Shown: positions 8,998 through 19,609, counted from the stretch's first letter. The stretch: DNA of 60,426 nt from Caldimicrobium sp. (GCA_025059715.1 JANXCE010000011.1:1-60426); one strand, 5' to 3'. Notes: a model not told the origin generated them from the letters alone. Numbers and translations are program-made.

Positions 8998-11403
8998 TTA
9001 CTCCCTTTCTTTGGTAAATTCTACCTTAAGAAGCCCCGAAAGAGTCTCTCCTGGTAAAAGACCCATCAGTCTTACCCCTCTGGTGGTTCTTCCTGATTCT
9101 GGAACTTGATTTTCTTCTAAGCGGATTACCTTGCCCGAGGAAGTCATAAGAAGAATCTCCTCCCCCTTCTTTAAAACAAGTCCTCCGGTTAGATTTCCCG
9201 TTTTATCACTAAGACTATGAACAGTAATCCCTTTACCCCCTCTTCCCTGAATCCTGAATTCCGTAATCTTGGTTTTCTTCCCAAAACCCCTTTCAGTAAC
9301 TGTAAAAAGATAATCTCCATCATCGCTTTTCAAAATAGTCACTACTTCATCCCCTTCATTAAGCCTAATGCCTATAACTCCCTCCGCATTTCTACCCATA
9401 GCTCTTATCTCCTCTTCTCTAAAGTGAAGAACTTGCCCCTTTCGGGTAAGTACGAGAAGATGGTCGGACCCTTTAGTTAAAATACCCTTTATAAGACTAT
9501 CTCCCCGCTTAAGATTTATGATTGTTGTGCCGCTTCTACGAATCCCACTTAACTCCTCAAGAGAAAGCCTTTTAACAATCCCCTCCTTAGTGACTAAAAT
9601 CAAATACCCCTCCCTTCTAAAGGGAACTGCCGAAACCACCTCACCTTCAAGGCCTATTAGAAAATTTTTCAGATGGGTTCCCTTGGCCTGTTTTCCTGAA
9701 AGTGGCACCTGTTTTAGTTGAAGAGGATAGGCCTTCCCCTCCTTTGTAAGTAAGAGAATAACCTCTTGCGCTCCCGTCTCTAAGGCTACTCTAAATCTTT
9801 CCTCTCCAACAAAGAGAGAGACACCCTTTCCTCCCCTTTTCTGAGAGATAAATTGATCAAGAGGTATCTTTCTAAGATATCCCTCTTCACTCAGCACCAG
9901 GAGAACATCCTCTTGAGGCCTTTCCTCTTCTAATACCTCTACATCTCTCTCAAGAATAATAGTCTTCCTTGGATCTCCAAATCTTTCCTTTAGCTCTTTG
10001 AGTTCTTCTTCAATAACCGTCACCAGGGTAGGCTCATGGGTTAAGATCTTTTCATAGTAAGCAATAGCTCTTTTCAATTCTTCAAATTCAAGTAAAATTT
10101 TTTCCCGTTCAAGGGCAGTTAGTCTTTGCAGTCTAAGATTAAGGATTTCTTGAGCCTGAATATCTGAAAAGTTAAATCTCTCTATGAGGCGCTCTTTGGC
10201 AGTCTTTGGGGTATCGGAACTTTTAATTAACTCGATTATTTCATCGAGATTTTCTAAGGCCTTAAGAAAGCCCTCTAAGATGTGGGCTCTTTCACGGGCC
10301 TTTTTAAGATCATACTGGGTTCTTCTTATAACTACTGTTCTTCTCCAGTTCAAGAAGTGTTGAAGGATATCTCTAAGGGTTAACAGTTCCGGTCTTCCTT
10401 GAACCAAGGCTAAAAATATGATGCCAAAGGTGGTCTCAAGTGGGGTCATCTCAAAGAGCTTTTTGGCAATAGTATGGGGAGCCTGAGCCCACTCTTTCTT
10501 TAACTCCACCACCAGTCGAAGGCCCTCCCGATCCGATTCGTCTCTAATATCCGCTATCCCCTCAATTTTCTTATCTCTTATCAGCTCCGCAATCCTTTCT
10601 ACTACCTTAGCTTTGTTAACCTGATAGGGTATCTCAGTAAATACTAACTTAGTCTTATCTCTTTCCCTTTCCACACGATACTTGGCACGAATTTTTATAA
10701 GACCCTTTCCTGTTTCATAGGCCCTTTTTATTCCCTCACTTCCCACAATGACAGCTCCTGTAGGAAAATCTGGCCCTTTTATGTAGTTCAAAAGCTCTTC
10801 CTGTGGTAGTTCTGGATTTCTCAAAAGGGCAATAAGAGCCTCTATTACCTCCGAGAGATTATGAGGGGGGATATTAGTTGCCATCCCTACCGCAATACCT
10901 GCGGAGCCATTTATTAATAGATTTGGCACCTTGGAGGGTAACACCAGTGGCTCCCTTAAAGTATGGTCATAATTAGGCACAAACTCTACCGTTTCTTTCT
11001 CGAGATCCGCCAAAAGCTCGTGAGCAATTCTGGTAAGCCTAACCTCTGTATAACGCATAGCAGCAGGAGCATCCCCATCTACGGATCCAAAATTTCCCTG
11101 ACCATCAATTAGAGGATATCGCATAGTAAAATCTTGAGCCATGCGCACAATAGCTTCATAAACAGGAACATCCCCATGGGGATGATACTTACCAATTACT
11201 TCTCCTACAATTCTGGCACTCTTTTTAAAGGGCTTATTCCAATCATTGCCTGCCTCATACATTGCATAGAGAATACGCCTTTGCACAGGCTTTAGCCCAT
11301 CTCTTACATCGGGAAGGGCCCTCCCTACAATCACACTCATTGCATAATCGAGATAACTCTCTTTCAATTCCTCCTCTAAGGGCACAGTGATTATTTCACC
11401 CAT
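8998..11403 (-). CDS. gyrA: DNA gyrase subunit A
   Basis: This 801-residue type IIA topoisomerase subunit cuts and rejoins DNA. The catalytic tyrosine is Tyr118 in AAMRYTE. The N-terminal breakage domain has the usual [17 protein letters not shown] block. The C-terminal beta-pinwheel carries a GyrA-box-like QKRGGKG near residue 521 and a second GRGGKG blade near 720; the box marks GyrA rather than ParC. The quinolone pocket reads GDVPVYE (77-83): the E. coli Ser83 position is Val and Asp87 is Glu. gyrB is not in the window. plsC lies 10 bases upstream, in the same run of minus-strand genes. Confidence 0.95.
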   Translation of the reverse strand: MGEIITVPLEEELKESYLDYAMSVIVGRALPDVRDGLKPVQRRILYAMYEAGNDWNKPFKKSARIVGEVIGKYHPHGDVPVYEAIVRMAQDFTMRYPLIDGQGNFGSVDGDAPAAMRYTEVRLTRIAHELLADLEKETVEFVPNYDHTLREPLVLPSKVPNLLINGSAGIAVGMATNIPPHNLSEVIEALIALLRNPELPQEELLNYIKGPDFPTGAVIVGSEGIKRAYETGKGLIKIRAKYRVERERDKTKLVFTEIPYQVNKAKVVERIAELIRDKKIEGIADIRDESDREGLRLVVELKKEWAQAPHTIAKKLFEMTPLETTFGIIFLALVQGRPELLTLRDILQHFLNWRRTVVIRRTQYDLKKARERAHILEGFLKALENLDEIIELIKSSDTPKTAKERLIERFNFSDIQAQEILNLRLQRLTALEREKILLEFEELKRAIAYYEKILTHEPTLVTVIEEELKELKERFGDPRKTIILERDVEVLEEERPQEDVLLVLSEEGYLRKIPLDQFISQKRGGKGVSLFVGEERFRVALETGAQEVILLLTKEGKAYPLQLKQVPLSGKQAKGTHLKNFLIGLEGEVVSAVPFRREGYLILVTKEGIVKRLSLEELSGIRRSGTTIINLKRGDSLIKGILTKGSDHLLVLTRKGQVLHFREEEIRAMGRNAEGVIGIRLNEGDEVVTILKSDDGDYLFTVTERGFGKKTKITEFRIQGRGGKGITVHSLSDKTGNLTGGLVLKKGEEILLMTSSGKVIRLEENQVPESGRTTRGVRLMGLLPGETLSGLLKVEFTKERE

Positions 11404-11413
11404 ATTAGACCCC

Positions 11414-12130
11414 TCATCTAATTTTGGCTAAACCTTCCTCTATGGCCTTTCTCACTAAATCAGCAAGGTAAACCTTATCCCTAAGACTAAATTCTTTAAC
11501 CCCAATGGGAGTTCCTATAAATACACTGACTGTTGGCTCTTTTAAGTTAAACCAAAGCTTCCCTTTAGGAAGAATGTCCCTTGTGCCCCAAATTGCCACT
11601 GGACAAATATCAATGCCTGCCTTAAGGGGAATCAAAAAACCACCTGTCTTGAAGGGCAAAAGCTCACCTGTAGAACTTCTTGTGCCCTCAGGGAAAATAA
11701 TTAAGGAAAACCCCTCCTTTAGCCTTTCCACACAGACCAAAACACTCTTTAACCCTTCCTTCGGATCCTCCCTATCAACTGGCACATATCCCAAAGCCTT
11801 TATTCCCCAGCCAAAAAAGGGGATATCAAAGAGACTCTTCTTAGCCAAAAACCTAACCCTGTAGGACCTCAAAACCTCTTCTAAAACAGGAATATCAAGC
11901 TGACTCTGATGATTACACATAAACACATAATTTTGATCCTCTGGCAAAGCCCTCTCCTGAATCACCCTAATCCTTATACCGAGAATCTTTAATAGCCCTT
12001 TACACCAAAGATAAGCCCAGAGATGTTTCTTGGTTAAAATAGCTAATGTTCCAAACACTGGCACTGTTAAAAGCACATACAACCAAACTAAAAAGTTTCT
12101 TATAATTTCCGAGAGCTTGCTCATACTCAA
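11414..12130 (-). CDS. plsC: 1-acyl-sn-glycerol-3-phosphate acyltransferase
   Basis: A 238-residue membrane-associated acyltransferase that converts lysophosphatidate to phosphatidate. The catalytic H-x4-D motif is NHQSQLD (His74, Asp79). The phosphate-binding FPEGTRS block lies at 146-152, and the intermediate VDREDPKEG and CPVAIWGT blocks are in place. A hydrophobic segment at about 12-32 should anchor it in the inner membrane. The gene is 6 bases downstream of trpG and 10 bases upstream of gyrA, so it belongs to a mixed housekeeping operon and not to a lipid cluster. Confidence 0.93.
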   Translation of the reverse strand: MSMSKLSEIIRNFLVWLYVLLTVPVFGTLAILTKKHLWAYLWCKGLLKILGIRIRVIQERALPEDQNYVFMCNHQSQLDIPVLEEVLRSYRVRFLAKKSLFDIPFFGWGIKALGYVPVDREDPKEGLKSVLVCVERLKEGFSLIIFPEGTRSSTGELLPFKTGGFLIPLKAGIDICPVAIWGTRDILPKGKLWFNLKEPTVSVFIGTPIGVKEFSLRDKVYLADLVRKAIEEGLAKIR

Positions 12131-12136
12131 AGAATC

Positions 12137-12787
12137 CTACCAAGAGAGAAAATTCCTTAAAATCCGCACTCCCTCCGGAAGGGAATCCCTTTCAAAATCC
12201 CACTCTATGGGAGGCTTTTTTAATTTCATCCAAGCAGAAAGAGAGGTCCCGATTGATTCGGGATGAAATTGCACCCCCTCTAAAGGGAACTCTTTATGTC
12301 TTATGCCCATAATCTCACCATCTTCACTTCTTGCAGTAATAATAAACTCTGAGGGTAATACCTCGGGGTCTACTGCCAGAGAGTGATATCTCATAGCAGA
12401 AAAAGGATTAGGTAAACCCTTAAATACTCCCTCTCCATCGTGATAAATAGTAGAAACCTTCCCGTGCATCAACCTTTTAGCCCGAATTATTCTTCCTCCG
12501 AAGGCTTGAGCCATACACTGATGACCTAAACATACGCCAAAAAGGGGGATCTTTCCCGCAAAGGTTTGAATCAAACTGATGGAGATTCCTGCCTCGTTAG
12601 GCGTGCAAGGGCCAGGAGAAATAATGATGTGGGTAGGCCTTAAAGTAGCAATTTCCTCTAAGGTTATGGCATCATTCCTAAATACTAAGACCTCCCCACC
12701 CCAAAGCCTTTCAAGCATTATTCCCACTAGTTGGACTAGATTATAAGTAAAGGAGTCGTAGTTATCTATGACTAAGACCTTCTTCAT
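12137..12787 (-). CDS. trpG: Anthranilate synthase component II (glutamine amidotransferase)
   Basis: A 216-residue class I glutamine amidotransferase. The nucleophile is Cys86 in FGVCLGHQ, and the His175-x-Glu177 pair lies in [11 protein letters not shown]. The N-terminal [12 protein letters not shown] and [11 protein letters not shown] oxyanion segments are typical. It supplies ammonia to TrpE for anthranilate synthesis; in many bacteria the same subunit also serves PabB. It overlaps trpE by 4 bases (ATGA), so the two are translationally coupled. A tail of about 30 residues beyond the family core ends in LRNFLSW. The remaining trp genes are not here. Confidence 0.92.
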   Translation of the reverse strand: MKKVLVIDNYDSFTYNLVQLVGIMLERLWGGEVLVFRNDAITLEEIATLRPTHIIISPGPCTPNEAGISISLIQTFAGKIPLFGVCLGHQCMAQAFGGRIIRAKRLMHGKVSTIYHDGEGVFKGLPNPFSAMRYHSLAVDPEVLPSEFIITARSEDGEIMGIRHKEFPLEGVQFHPESIGTSLSAWMKLKKPPIEWDFERDSLPEGVRILRNFLSW

Positions 12788-14268
12788 AGAAAATAACCCT
12801 CGCTGAAAAGCTCTAAAGCCCTCTCTAAAGCTTTGGCCTTATTTATAGTTTCTTCATATTCCCTTTCTGGAACAGAATCCGCAACAATTCCTGCTCCTGC
12901 CTGTAGATAAAGTCTTTTTCCCTTTTGAAAAAAAGTTCTTATGGTAATGCAAAAATCCATATTCTGGGAAAAGCCAAAGTAACCTACTGCCCCAGCATAG
13001 GGACCTCGAGCTTTAGCTTCAAGTTCCGCTATAATCTCCATAGCCCTAATCTTAGGAGCTCCAGATACTGTTCCTGCTGGAAAACAGGCCTTAAAAGCGG
13101 AAAACATGTCTTCACCCTCTTTTAAAAGCCCCCTCACCCCAGAGACTAAGTGCATCACATGAGAGTATCTCTCTACCGTGATTAGATCATAAACCTCTAC
13201 TGTCCCATACTTAGAAACTCGGCCCAGGTCATTTCTTCCTAAGTCCACAAGCATAATATGTTCTGCCAGCTCCTTTTCATCATGTCTTAGCTCTTCCTCT
13301 AAGGCTAAATCTTCCTCTTCATTGAGGCCCCTTCTCCGAGTGCCGGCAATTGGCCTTGTTTCAATCCGGTTTCCTTCTACCCGAACCAAAATCTCGGGCG
13401 AAGCTCCAATAAGAATCTCCTCTCCTAATTTTAAATAAAACATGTAAGGAGAAGGATTAATCTTTCTAAGGCCCCTATAGAGATAAAAAGAAGTATGGGG
13501 ATTGAGAAGGATCTCATCCTCCAAACAAAATCTCTGAGAGAGCACTGTCTGAATTACATCTCCCTGGGCTATATATTCTTTAGCTTTTTTCACCATCCTT
13601 AAAAAAGTCTCTGGTTCTATTTCCGGGGTAAGCCTCAAAGTCTTACTAAGAGCAGGAATAACCAACTTTTGCTCTCGAAGTTCTCTCACTGAGCTTAAAA
13701 TCTCCTCTTTAAAGCTCTCATACAAAACCTCTAAATCTCTCCTTTCCTCAGAGAGATAGACTATTTGGAGCGCAATAATAGAATGCTTTAACCTATCGTA
13801 GACGAAGAGTTTTTGAGGAAATATAAAAAACAAATCGTGAAAATCTAAGGGATCAGGAGTTTTAGGCACTCTTTTTTCAAAAAAGGAGACCAGCTCATAA
13901 CCCACATATCCTACCGCACCACCCCAAAATCTGGGCAACTCCTTAAGAAGGGGAGCCTTAAAGCGCAAAAGGATTTTCTTTAACTCTACAAAGGGCTCCT
14001 CACTCTCAAAAGTATCGCCATTTAACCAAACCTTAGTGCCTTTAGTTCTAAAAACAAGGTAGGGCTCATATCCAATAAAACTATATCTGGCCCACTTTTC
14101 TGGACCTTCCATACTCTCTAAAAGAAAAATATACTTTCTCTCTTGAAATAATTTGTAAAAGAGAGAAAGCGGGGTTTCAAGGTCCGCTGGAAATTCTATG
14201 CCTAAGGGTAGCACATTATAGGAATCTGCAAGCTTTAAAAACTCTTCTTTATTTGGGAAAAACCTCAC
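12784..14268 (-). CDS. trpE: Anthranilate synthase component I
   Basis: A 494-residue chorismate-utilising enzyme. The C-terminal catalytic domain shows [37 protein letters not shown], the [22 protein letters not shown] block, [18 protein letters not shown] and [19 protein letters not shown]. The N-terminal domain has an LLESMEG segment (near 49-55), which in TrpE forms part of the tryptophan feedback site and argues for TrpE over PabB. It makes anthranilate from chorismate with TrpG. It overlaps hisS upstream and trpG downstream by 4 bases each, which indicates tight coupling. Confidence 0.93.
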   Translation of the reverse strand: MRFFPNKEEFLKLADSYNVLPLGIEFPADLETPLSLFYKLFQERKYIFLLESMEGPEKWARYSFIGYEPYLVFRTKGTKVWLNGDTFESEEPFVELKKILLRFKAPLLKELPRFWGGAVGYVGYELVSFFEKRVPKTPDPLDFHDLFFIFPQKLFVYDRLKHSIIALQIVYLSEERRDLEVLYESFKEEILSSVRELREQKLVIPALSKTLRLTPEIEPETFLRMVKKAKEYIAQGDVIQTVLSQRFCLEDEILLNPHTSFYLYRGLRKINPSPYMFYLKLGEEILIGASPEILVRVEGNRIETRPIAGTRRRGLNEEEDLALEEELRHDEKELAEHIMLVDLGRNDLGRVSKYGTVEVYDLITVERYSHVMHLVSGVRGLLKEGEDMFSAFKACFPAGTVSGAPKIRAMEIIAELEAKARGPYAGAVGYFGFSQNMDFCITIRTFFQKGKRLYLQAGAGIVADSVPEREYEETINKAKALERALELFSEGYFL

Positions 14269-15542
14269 TTTCTTAGCTCCTCTTTAAGCCTTTGTATCAA
14301 ACCTTCCCTCTTAATCCTTTCTTGAACTCCCTTTTCCATATCTTTCAAAATAATTACTCCTTCTTTTAATTCGTCCTCTCCGAGGATTAAAACCTTCTTT
14401 ACCCCTAATTTATCCGCCTCTCTGAGCATAGCCTTAAGACTTCTATCTTCAAAGAAAGCCTCCACTTTGAAGTTTTCTTCTCTAAGACGGGGAACTAATT
14501 TGAGCCCCTCCCTTTTGGCTTCCCTTCCTAAGGGAATAAAGAGCACTTCAGGTTTTAGTTTCTCCATTAAGGCTTGAGGAGGTTTCTCTCCCCACAGGGT
14601 AAGGGCCCATCTCTCAAGTCCAATAGCAAAACCCGTGGCAGGTAAATCAGGACCTCCAAGCTCCTTTAACAGATAATCATATCTTCCTCCTGCACAAACT
14701 GCATCCTGAGCCCCAAGGCCTTTTCCCTTAATCTCAAAAATAGTCCTTACATAATAATCTAAACCCCGCACTAAGTAGGGGTTAACCACAAAGGTTATCC
14801 CTACAAAGGATAAAAGCTCAGTGAGTTCTGTAAAGTGTTCTCTACAAAGCACACACCAAAACTCCGAAAGGGGTTTAAGTTCCCTGACTATCCTCCTACA
14901 GCCCTCTTGCTTACAGTCAAGAATTCTTAAAGGATTTCTATTGAGACGCTCTCTGCAGGTCTCACAGAGCCATTCCCTCTTGTCCTGAAGAGCGGAAAGG
15001 AGATACTCTCTAAACTCGGGTCTACATTCCCTACAGCCTAAACTATTTATCTCTAAGGTAAAGGAGTTTTTTTCTGGATCAGGAGCTCTTAAAATTTTAA
15101 GGGCTAAATCTAAAAGTTCAACCTCATAATAGGGGGTAAGCTGTCCTAAAAGTTCTACATCTATTTGGTAAAATTCTCTAAGTCTTCCCCTTTGAGGTCT
15201 CTCATGGCGAAACATAGGCCCAATAAAAAAAAATCGTAAAGGCTTCGGCCTAACATAAAGTCCTTGTTCGATGATCATTCTGCAGATTCCCGCTGTGGCT
15301 TCAGGTCTTAAAGTCAAAAATTCCTGGCTACGATCTTGAAAGGTGTAGGTTTCCTTTTGCACAATGTCAGTAACTTCACCGATAGATCGTAAAAAAAGTT
15401 CTGTCTTCTCTAAGATAGGTATCTTTATTTCCTTAAAATTAGCTCTCTCTAAGTAGTTTCTGGCAAGTTCAATCAAAAAGTGATAGCGTGCACAATCCTC
15501 GGGCAACCAATCCTTAAAACCTCTAACTGCTTGTAAAGTCAT
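14265..15542 (-). CDS. hisS: Histidyl-tRNA synthetase
   Basis: A class II aminoacyl-tRNA synthetase of 425 residues. Motif 1 lies in the IKIPILEKTELFLRSIGE region, motif 2 is FRHERPQRGRLREFYQ, and motif 3 is ATGFAIGLERW. The histidine A peptide is LVRGLDYYVRTIFEI. An insertion with paired cysteines (GCREC, CETC, then CVLC) is present, as in many bacterial HisRS. The C-terminal anticodon domain is normal. The start overlaps the stop of the upstream FAD oxidoreductase by 4 bases, and the stop overlaps the trpE start. Confidence 0.96.
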   Translation of the reverse strand: MTLQAVRGFKDWLPEDCARYHFLIELARNYLERANFKEIKIPILEKTELFLRSIGEVTDIVQKETYTFQDRSQEFLTLRPEATAGICRMIIEQGLYVRPKPLRFFFIGPMFRHERPQRGRLREFYQIDVELLGQLTPYYEVELLDLALKILRAPDPEKNSFTLEINSLGCRECRPEFREYLLSALQDKREWLCETCRERLNRNPLRILDCKQEGCRRIVRELKPLSEFWCVLCREHFTELTELLSFVGITFVVNPYLVRGLDYYVRTIFEIKGKGLGAQDAVCAGGRYDYLLKELGGPDLPATGFAIGLERWALTLWGEKPPQALMEKLKPEVLFIPLGREAKREGLKLVPRLREENFKVEAFFEDRSLKAMLREADKLGVKKVLILGEDELKEGVIILKDMEKGVQERIKREGLIQRLKEELRK

Positions 15543-17242
15543 CTTATTTCTTCACCCCATCTTCTGGGAAAGCTTACTCCTCCCAGTGGTAAATAAACCC
15601 TTTCAAATCCAGCTCCCTTGAGAAGTCTTGCCACCTCATAAGCCCGGCGAGAGGAATTACAAAGAAGGATTAGATCTTTATCTCTGGGAATCTCGGAGAG
15701 ATGATATTTAAATTCCTGATACAACACCTGCTTTACATTAGGATATCTCTTAAGTAAAAACTCTGCCTCCTTAGGATGTCTAAGATCAAGGATTAAACTA
15801 TTTTGGTCTCCCTCTTTAAGTCTTCTTAATACCTCCTCCCACTCTATCGGCTGGAAAAGTCCCTTTAAGATATTATCAGCAACATGGGCAGTATCATGAA
15901 TGGGATCAAGGGCGGTATTGAAGGGAGGAGCATAGGCAAGCTCCAGTTCAAGGAGATCCTCTACTTTAGGTCTTCTCGGAAGAAGGCTTGAAATAGCATG
16001 AATTCTTGCCATAGTGCCATCAGTCATTGGTCCTACCCCTTGAAAACCAAGCACTCTCCCTGTCTTTTTGTCAAAGATGAGCTCATAAAAGGCAATTCTT
16101 GCACCGGGATAAAAGTGGGACCTTTCGGTCTGATTGTTAAGCGCATAACCGGGATCAAAGCCCTCTTCTCTAGCTTGAGCAAAGGTTAACCCCACTCCCC
16201 CTATAGCTAAGTCAAAGCACTTCATTACAAAGGCTCCCACAGTTCCTTTGAAAGTTGCAAAACCTCCTGCGATGTTCGTTCCTATGACCCTTCCCTGTCG
16301 GTTGGCTAAAGAGCCCATAGGCATTACTACCTTCTTTCCTGAGACTAAATGGGTTATCTCAATGCAGTCTCCTCCTGCAAAGATGTTAGGATCCGAGGTC
16401 TGCAGTCTGTCATTAACTACTATTCCTTTAGTATAGGGAGACACAAGTAATCCTGCCCTTTCTGCAAGCTCACTATTTGGCTCAACCCCTACCGCAATCA
16501 ATACTAAATCCGCTGGATAAAATCTATCCTCTGTTTGAACTCCGATTACCTTACCCTCCTTTCCCACAATCTCCTTTACCCTGACTTTTAGCTCCACTTT
16601 GACATTCCTTTCTCTGAGATGGCTCTCAACTATTCTTGCCATATAGGGATCAAGATTTTTAGGCAAAACCTGAGGAAAAAACTCAAGAAGAGTGACCGAA
16701 AGTCCCCAAAGATCCGCAAAGGCCTCTGCCATCTCCAACCCAATAAGGCCTGCTCCGATAATAAGTGGTTTTTCTACCTCACCCCGTGCAATCCTTTCCT
16801 TTAACTCTATAGCGGATCCGAGATCAGAAATATAGTAGACTCCTTTGAGATCTGTCCCTGGAACTTCCAAAGTTCTTGGCTTTGCGCCTGTAGCTATAAC
16901 CAGCTTATCATAGGGAATTTCCTCCCTTCTACCACTCTCAAGAGATTTGACTTTTACCGTCTTTCGCTTACGATCAATTTCTTCTACCAAAGTCTTGGTT
17001 AAAACAGTTAACCCTTTGGCATCTGTGAAAAATTTCTTATCTCTAATTACATGAAAGGAAGTCTCTCGCAGCGCATTCACATCAGGAATTTCCCCGGATA
17101 CATAATAGGGTATCCCACAGGCTCCGTATGAAATATACTCCGATTTATCAATAAGAATTACTTCGCTGTTAGGATCTAACCTTTTTACCCTGCAGGCAGC
17201 TTTTGCTCCACAAGCATTCGCACCAATTACCACAACCTGCAT
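15539..17242 (-). CDS. FAD-dependent CoA-disulfide/persulfide reductase with C-terminal rhodanese domain
   Basis: From the ATG at 17242 this is a 567-residue two-domain enzyme. GGAGG lies 5 bases ahead of that ATG, so I prefer it to a TTG four codons upstream. Residues 1-450 form a pyridine nucleotide-disulfide oxidoreductase: FAD loop VVVIGANACG, active Cys42 in YGACGIPYY, NAD loop IIGAGLIGLEMAEAF and second FAD motif IFAGGDCIEI. Residues 460-567 are a rhodanese with Cys528 in the loop CNSSRR. The single Cys near 42 plus rhodanese matches CoA-disulfide reductases and the NADH-dependent persulfide reductase Npsr. It probably reduces CoA-persulfide or polysulfide, which fits a sulfur-metabolising anaerobe. 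Confidence 0.9.
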   Translation of the reverse strand: MQVVVIGANACGAKAACRVKRLDPNSEVILIDKSEYISYGACGIPYYVSGEIPDVNALRETSFHVIRDKKFFTDAKGLTVLTKTLVEEIDRKRKTVKVKSLESGRREEIPYDKLVIATGAKPRTLEVPGTDLKGVYYISDLGSAIELKERIARGEVEKPLIIGAGLIGLEMAEAFADLWGLSVTLLEFFPQVLPKNLDPYMARIVESHLRERNVKVELKVRVKEIVGKEGKVIGVQTEDRFYPADLVLIAVGVEPNSELAERAGLLVSPYTKGIVVNDRLQTSDPNIFAGGDCIEITHLVSGKKVVMPMGSLANRQGRVIGTNIAGGFATFKGTVGAFVMKCFDLAIGGVGLTFAQAREEGFDPGYALNNQTERSHFYPGARIAFYELIFDKKTGRVLGFQGVGPMTDGTMARIHAISSLLPRRPKVEDLLELELAYAPPFNTALDPIHDTAHVADNILKGLFQPIEWEEVLRRLKEGDQNSLILDLRHPKEAEFLLKRYPNVKQVLYQEFKYHLSEIPRDKDLILLCNSSRRAYEVARLLKGAGFERVYLPLGGVSFPRRWGEEIR

Positions 17243-18019
17243 AGCTTCCTCCAAACATAAATTAACCCAATAAAGTTAAATTTTAACACAAATTATTAAT
17301 TTTGCCTAATTAGAAGCTCCCATTATTGTGGTGAACAAAAGGTCTCCCTCTTCAAAAATTTCAATTTTAAGACAATATAAAGCAATTCCTCCTTAAAATT
17401 TAACCATTACACACTCTGTCCCTTACATTTTATCTACCCAATCTCTCCACACCACTTCTTCACCTAAAAGGGCTATAGTGCAAGCCTCTGCGTGTTTTTT
17501 TTTAATCTATTTACGATTGATTAAAGCCAGAGCTAAATTAACAAACCCCTCCTTTACTGCTACTGAGAGAATATTCCGCGTTTCCGAACCAACTCTCAGC
17601 AAACAAAAAAATACTAAGACCTCTTCCAAAGCCTCACAAGAGATAAAAAGCTCTTCAAACCGAAAATTCAGGACTCAAGGGATTGCCAACATGCCAAGAC
17701 ACTAAAATACAAACAAAAACTTTCCTTTCCAAAGGATCTCTCTCTGTATTGTTTGCCCAAAAAGTGCCCTGTCTCCCGTTCAACCTTCTATTACCATTGT
17801 CAAGTAGAAATAAGGGCAGAAGCAGGGGGAAGGAGAAAAATAGCTTTTTTACTGAGAGCTTAAAAGTCACATAACACACCACAAGAGGGTATTAAGACTA
17901 TAGAGGAGAGAGGGATATTACAGATATGAGTTCTTCATATAGGTATTTTCAGCCTTAGTTGTTTTAGTTTGACGGGCAGGGTAGTAGCTGAACATTTAGA
18001 GCGTATATTTATTTAGTAA
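17243..18019. other. AT-rich stretch without a recognisable gene
   Basis: About 780 bases upstream of the FAD oxidoreductase. The first hundred bases presumably hold its promoter, but I find no clean -35/-10 pair. Short open frames of 60-75 codons occur on both strands between 17,480 and 17,880. None has a ribosome-binding site or a family I recognise. The stretch borders a decayed insertion sequence and is probably degenerate. Confidence 0.5.
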
Positions 18020-18245
18020 ATATGGACTTCGAATCTAAGGCCTTTCATAGAGCGATTGATAGTTGAAGAATAGAGGAGTAATTCCTCTTTGACAGACCTA
18101 CAACAATGGGCACATAGAGAGTTTCCATAGGATATTAAGCAGGGAATGTTGGGATTAGGATGGTATTTGAAGATATAGTATCTGAGAGGATGAGGATACA
18201 CTCCTCATTGGGATATGTAGTGCCTGAAGATATTTGGAGGTTAAA
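18020..18245 (+). pseudogene. Decayed IS3-family OrfB transposase (C-terminal part)
   Basis: Pieces of an IS3-type DDE transposase can be read across frames. ESKAFHRAID is followed by in-frame stops, then YNNGHIESFHRILSREC (the NAHIESFH-type block before the catalytic glutamate), then after a frame change SERMRIHSSLGYVVPEDIW (the family's RIHSSLGY-x-PEE tail). Block order and spacing match IS3 OrfB. Stops and at least one frameshift make it non-functional. No terminal inverted repeats were found. It lies just upstream of the first Rpn nuclease gene. Confidence 0.7.
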
Positions 18246-18416
18246 GGGTAACAACAGGGATGAGGTTAACAAGAGAGGTGTCCAAGAAAGGGGGCTGAAA
18301 AACAACTCACAAACATCTTATTTATCCAAAGTTTGGATACACCCAGGACATAACTATTCTAAGGCTTTCTCACATAAACTCTTGTCTTCTCAACAGATTT
18401 CCCTTATACTTCCTCT

Positions 18417-19457
18417 ATGGCTGAACTTAAGCCCTATGATCTCTATGCTAAGGCAATCCTTAAAGACCCTGAAAATCTTAAAGCCTTCCTTCAAGAGTTT
18501 CTCCCAAAGGACCTCCTTCCCCACTTAGACCTCTCTCAGCTCTCTCTGGTCCCTGAAGAACAAATCTCCCTCCCCAAAGAAAAACGCTTCCTTCCTGACC
18601 TCATCGCCCAAGTCCCCTTCCTCGGAAAACCTCTTCAACTCTACATCCTCCTCGAACACAAGTCCTATCAAGATCTCTCAGCTTACGCTCAAATCTTAAA
18701 CTACATCTCCGCTCTTTTTGAAAAAGCCCTCAAAGAAGGCTCAAAGCCTATTCCAGTGCTTCCTTTCATCTTCTACCATGGAGAAAGGCCTTGGCTCTAT
18801 CCCGTTGAGTTTGTGGAACTCTTTGAAATACCTCCTAAGATTAGGTCTTACTTTCTAAACTACAGAGTGTTACTTCTTGACTTGGTAAGCCTTAACCGAG
18901 AAGACCTTTTGAAGGGGATTGAGCTCTATAGTGTGGTGTATGCATATCTTTATTTGCTTAGGAATCTTGATAGACCGCTTGAAGAGTTGTTGAGGGGGAT
19001 AGTGAGGTTTGTAGAGGTGGTGGGTAAGTTAGGGGAAAGGGAAAGATGGTATTTGGAGTGGTTTTTGTTGATAATTTCAAAGGAGAAGGGGCTTGACGAG
19101 GAGGAGGTGTTGATTAAATTAAAAGAAGTAGGAGGTGAGAGAGTGGAGTTTGAGTTGAAGACCTATTCGGAGAGGAAATATGAGTTGGGTTTGCAACAGG
19201 GCATACAACAGGGCTTACAACAGGGCTTACAACAGGGTTTACAACAGGGAAGGTTTGAGGGGCTGTTAGAAGATGCTCAGGAGATGGTGCTTGAGGTGGT
19301 AGAGGTGAAGCTTGGAAGAGTGCCAAAAGGTCTTGAGGAGCAGATCAAGGCGGAAACTGACCGAGAAAAACTAAAAAAGCTTCACCGGGAGCTTATTCTT
19401 GCCTCAAACCCCCTGGAAGTAATCCAACAATTTGGCTATAGACTCAATGAAACCTAA
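18417..19457 (+). CDS. Rpn-family PD-(D/E)XK nuclease / transposase_31-like protein, copy 1
   Basis: A protein of 346 residues of the recombination-promoting nuclease family (PF04754, YhgA-like). The PD-(D/E)XK core reads LPDLIAQV (Asp61), then YILLEHKS (Glu80, Lys82). A helical middle follows, then a Gln-Gln-Gly repeat (about 258-277) and a C-terminal helical region. Rpn proteins are DNA endonucleases that raise recombination and are proposed phage-defence or mobile factors. A near-identical copy lies at 35,075-36,094; the two share about 45 bases of 5' flank and diverge right at the 3' end. Codon use changes sharply in mid-gene from C-rich to G-rich. The ATG has no clear ribosome-binding site. 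Confidence 0.88.
   Translation: MAELKPYDLYAKAILKDPENLKAFLQEFLPKDLLPHLDLSQLSLVPEEQISLPKEKRFLPDLIAQVPFLGKPLQLYILLEHKSYQDLSAYAQILNYISALFEKALKEGSKPIPVLPFIFYHGERPWLYPVEFVELFEIPPKIRSYFLNYRVLLLDLVSLNREDLLKGIELYSVVYAYLYLLRNLDRPLEELLRGIVRFVEVVGKLGERERWYLEWFLLIISKEKGLDEEEVLIKLKEVGGERVEFELKTYSERKYELGLQQGIQQGLQQGLQQGLQQGRFEGLLEDAQEMVLEVVEVKLGRVPKGLEEQIKAETDREKLKKLHRELILASNPLEVIQQFGYRLNET
19189..19248 (+). repeat. 12-base tandem repeat encoding Leu-Gln-Gln-Gly
   Basis: About five units of a TTACAACAGGGC-like 12-mer encode repeated LQQG or IQQG. The second gene copy has only two QQG units here, followed by RLEG/RFEG repeats. The tract therefore appears to expand and contract in frame, most likely by slippage. 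Confidence 0.85.
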
Positions 19458-19609
19458 TCCAAAAAAAACACCTTTCAATCAATCCTTTAAACAAAGGATT
19501 ATGTTCATCTTTTTATAAATAACACATCTCTTTTATAAATAGGCCTTAAATCATGCTTAAGCAGCACTTTTAGTGAAAAGAGAAGTAACGAGGTAAATGT
19601 GGGATCTTC

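Noticed and set aside
17655-17882. 75-codon minus-strand frame in the gap left of the first island
   Set aside because: No start signal and no recognisable family.
19189-19260. Short direct repeats considered as a CRISPR array
   Set aside because: Units are 12 bases without spacers and lie in frame inside a coding region.
19114-19326. Minus-strand proline/valine-rich frame opposite the Rpn repeat
   Set aside because: Produced by the antisense of the QQG repeat; no start signal, and the equivalent frame in copy 2 differs.
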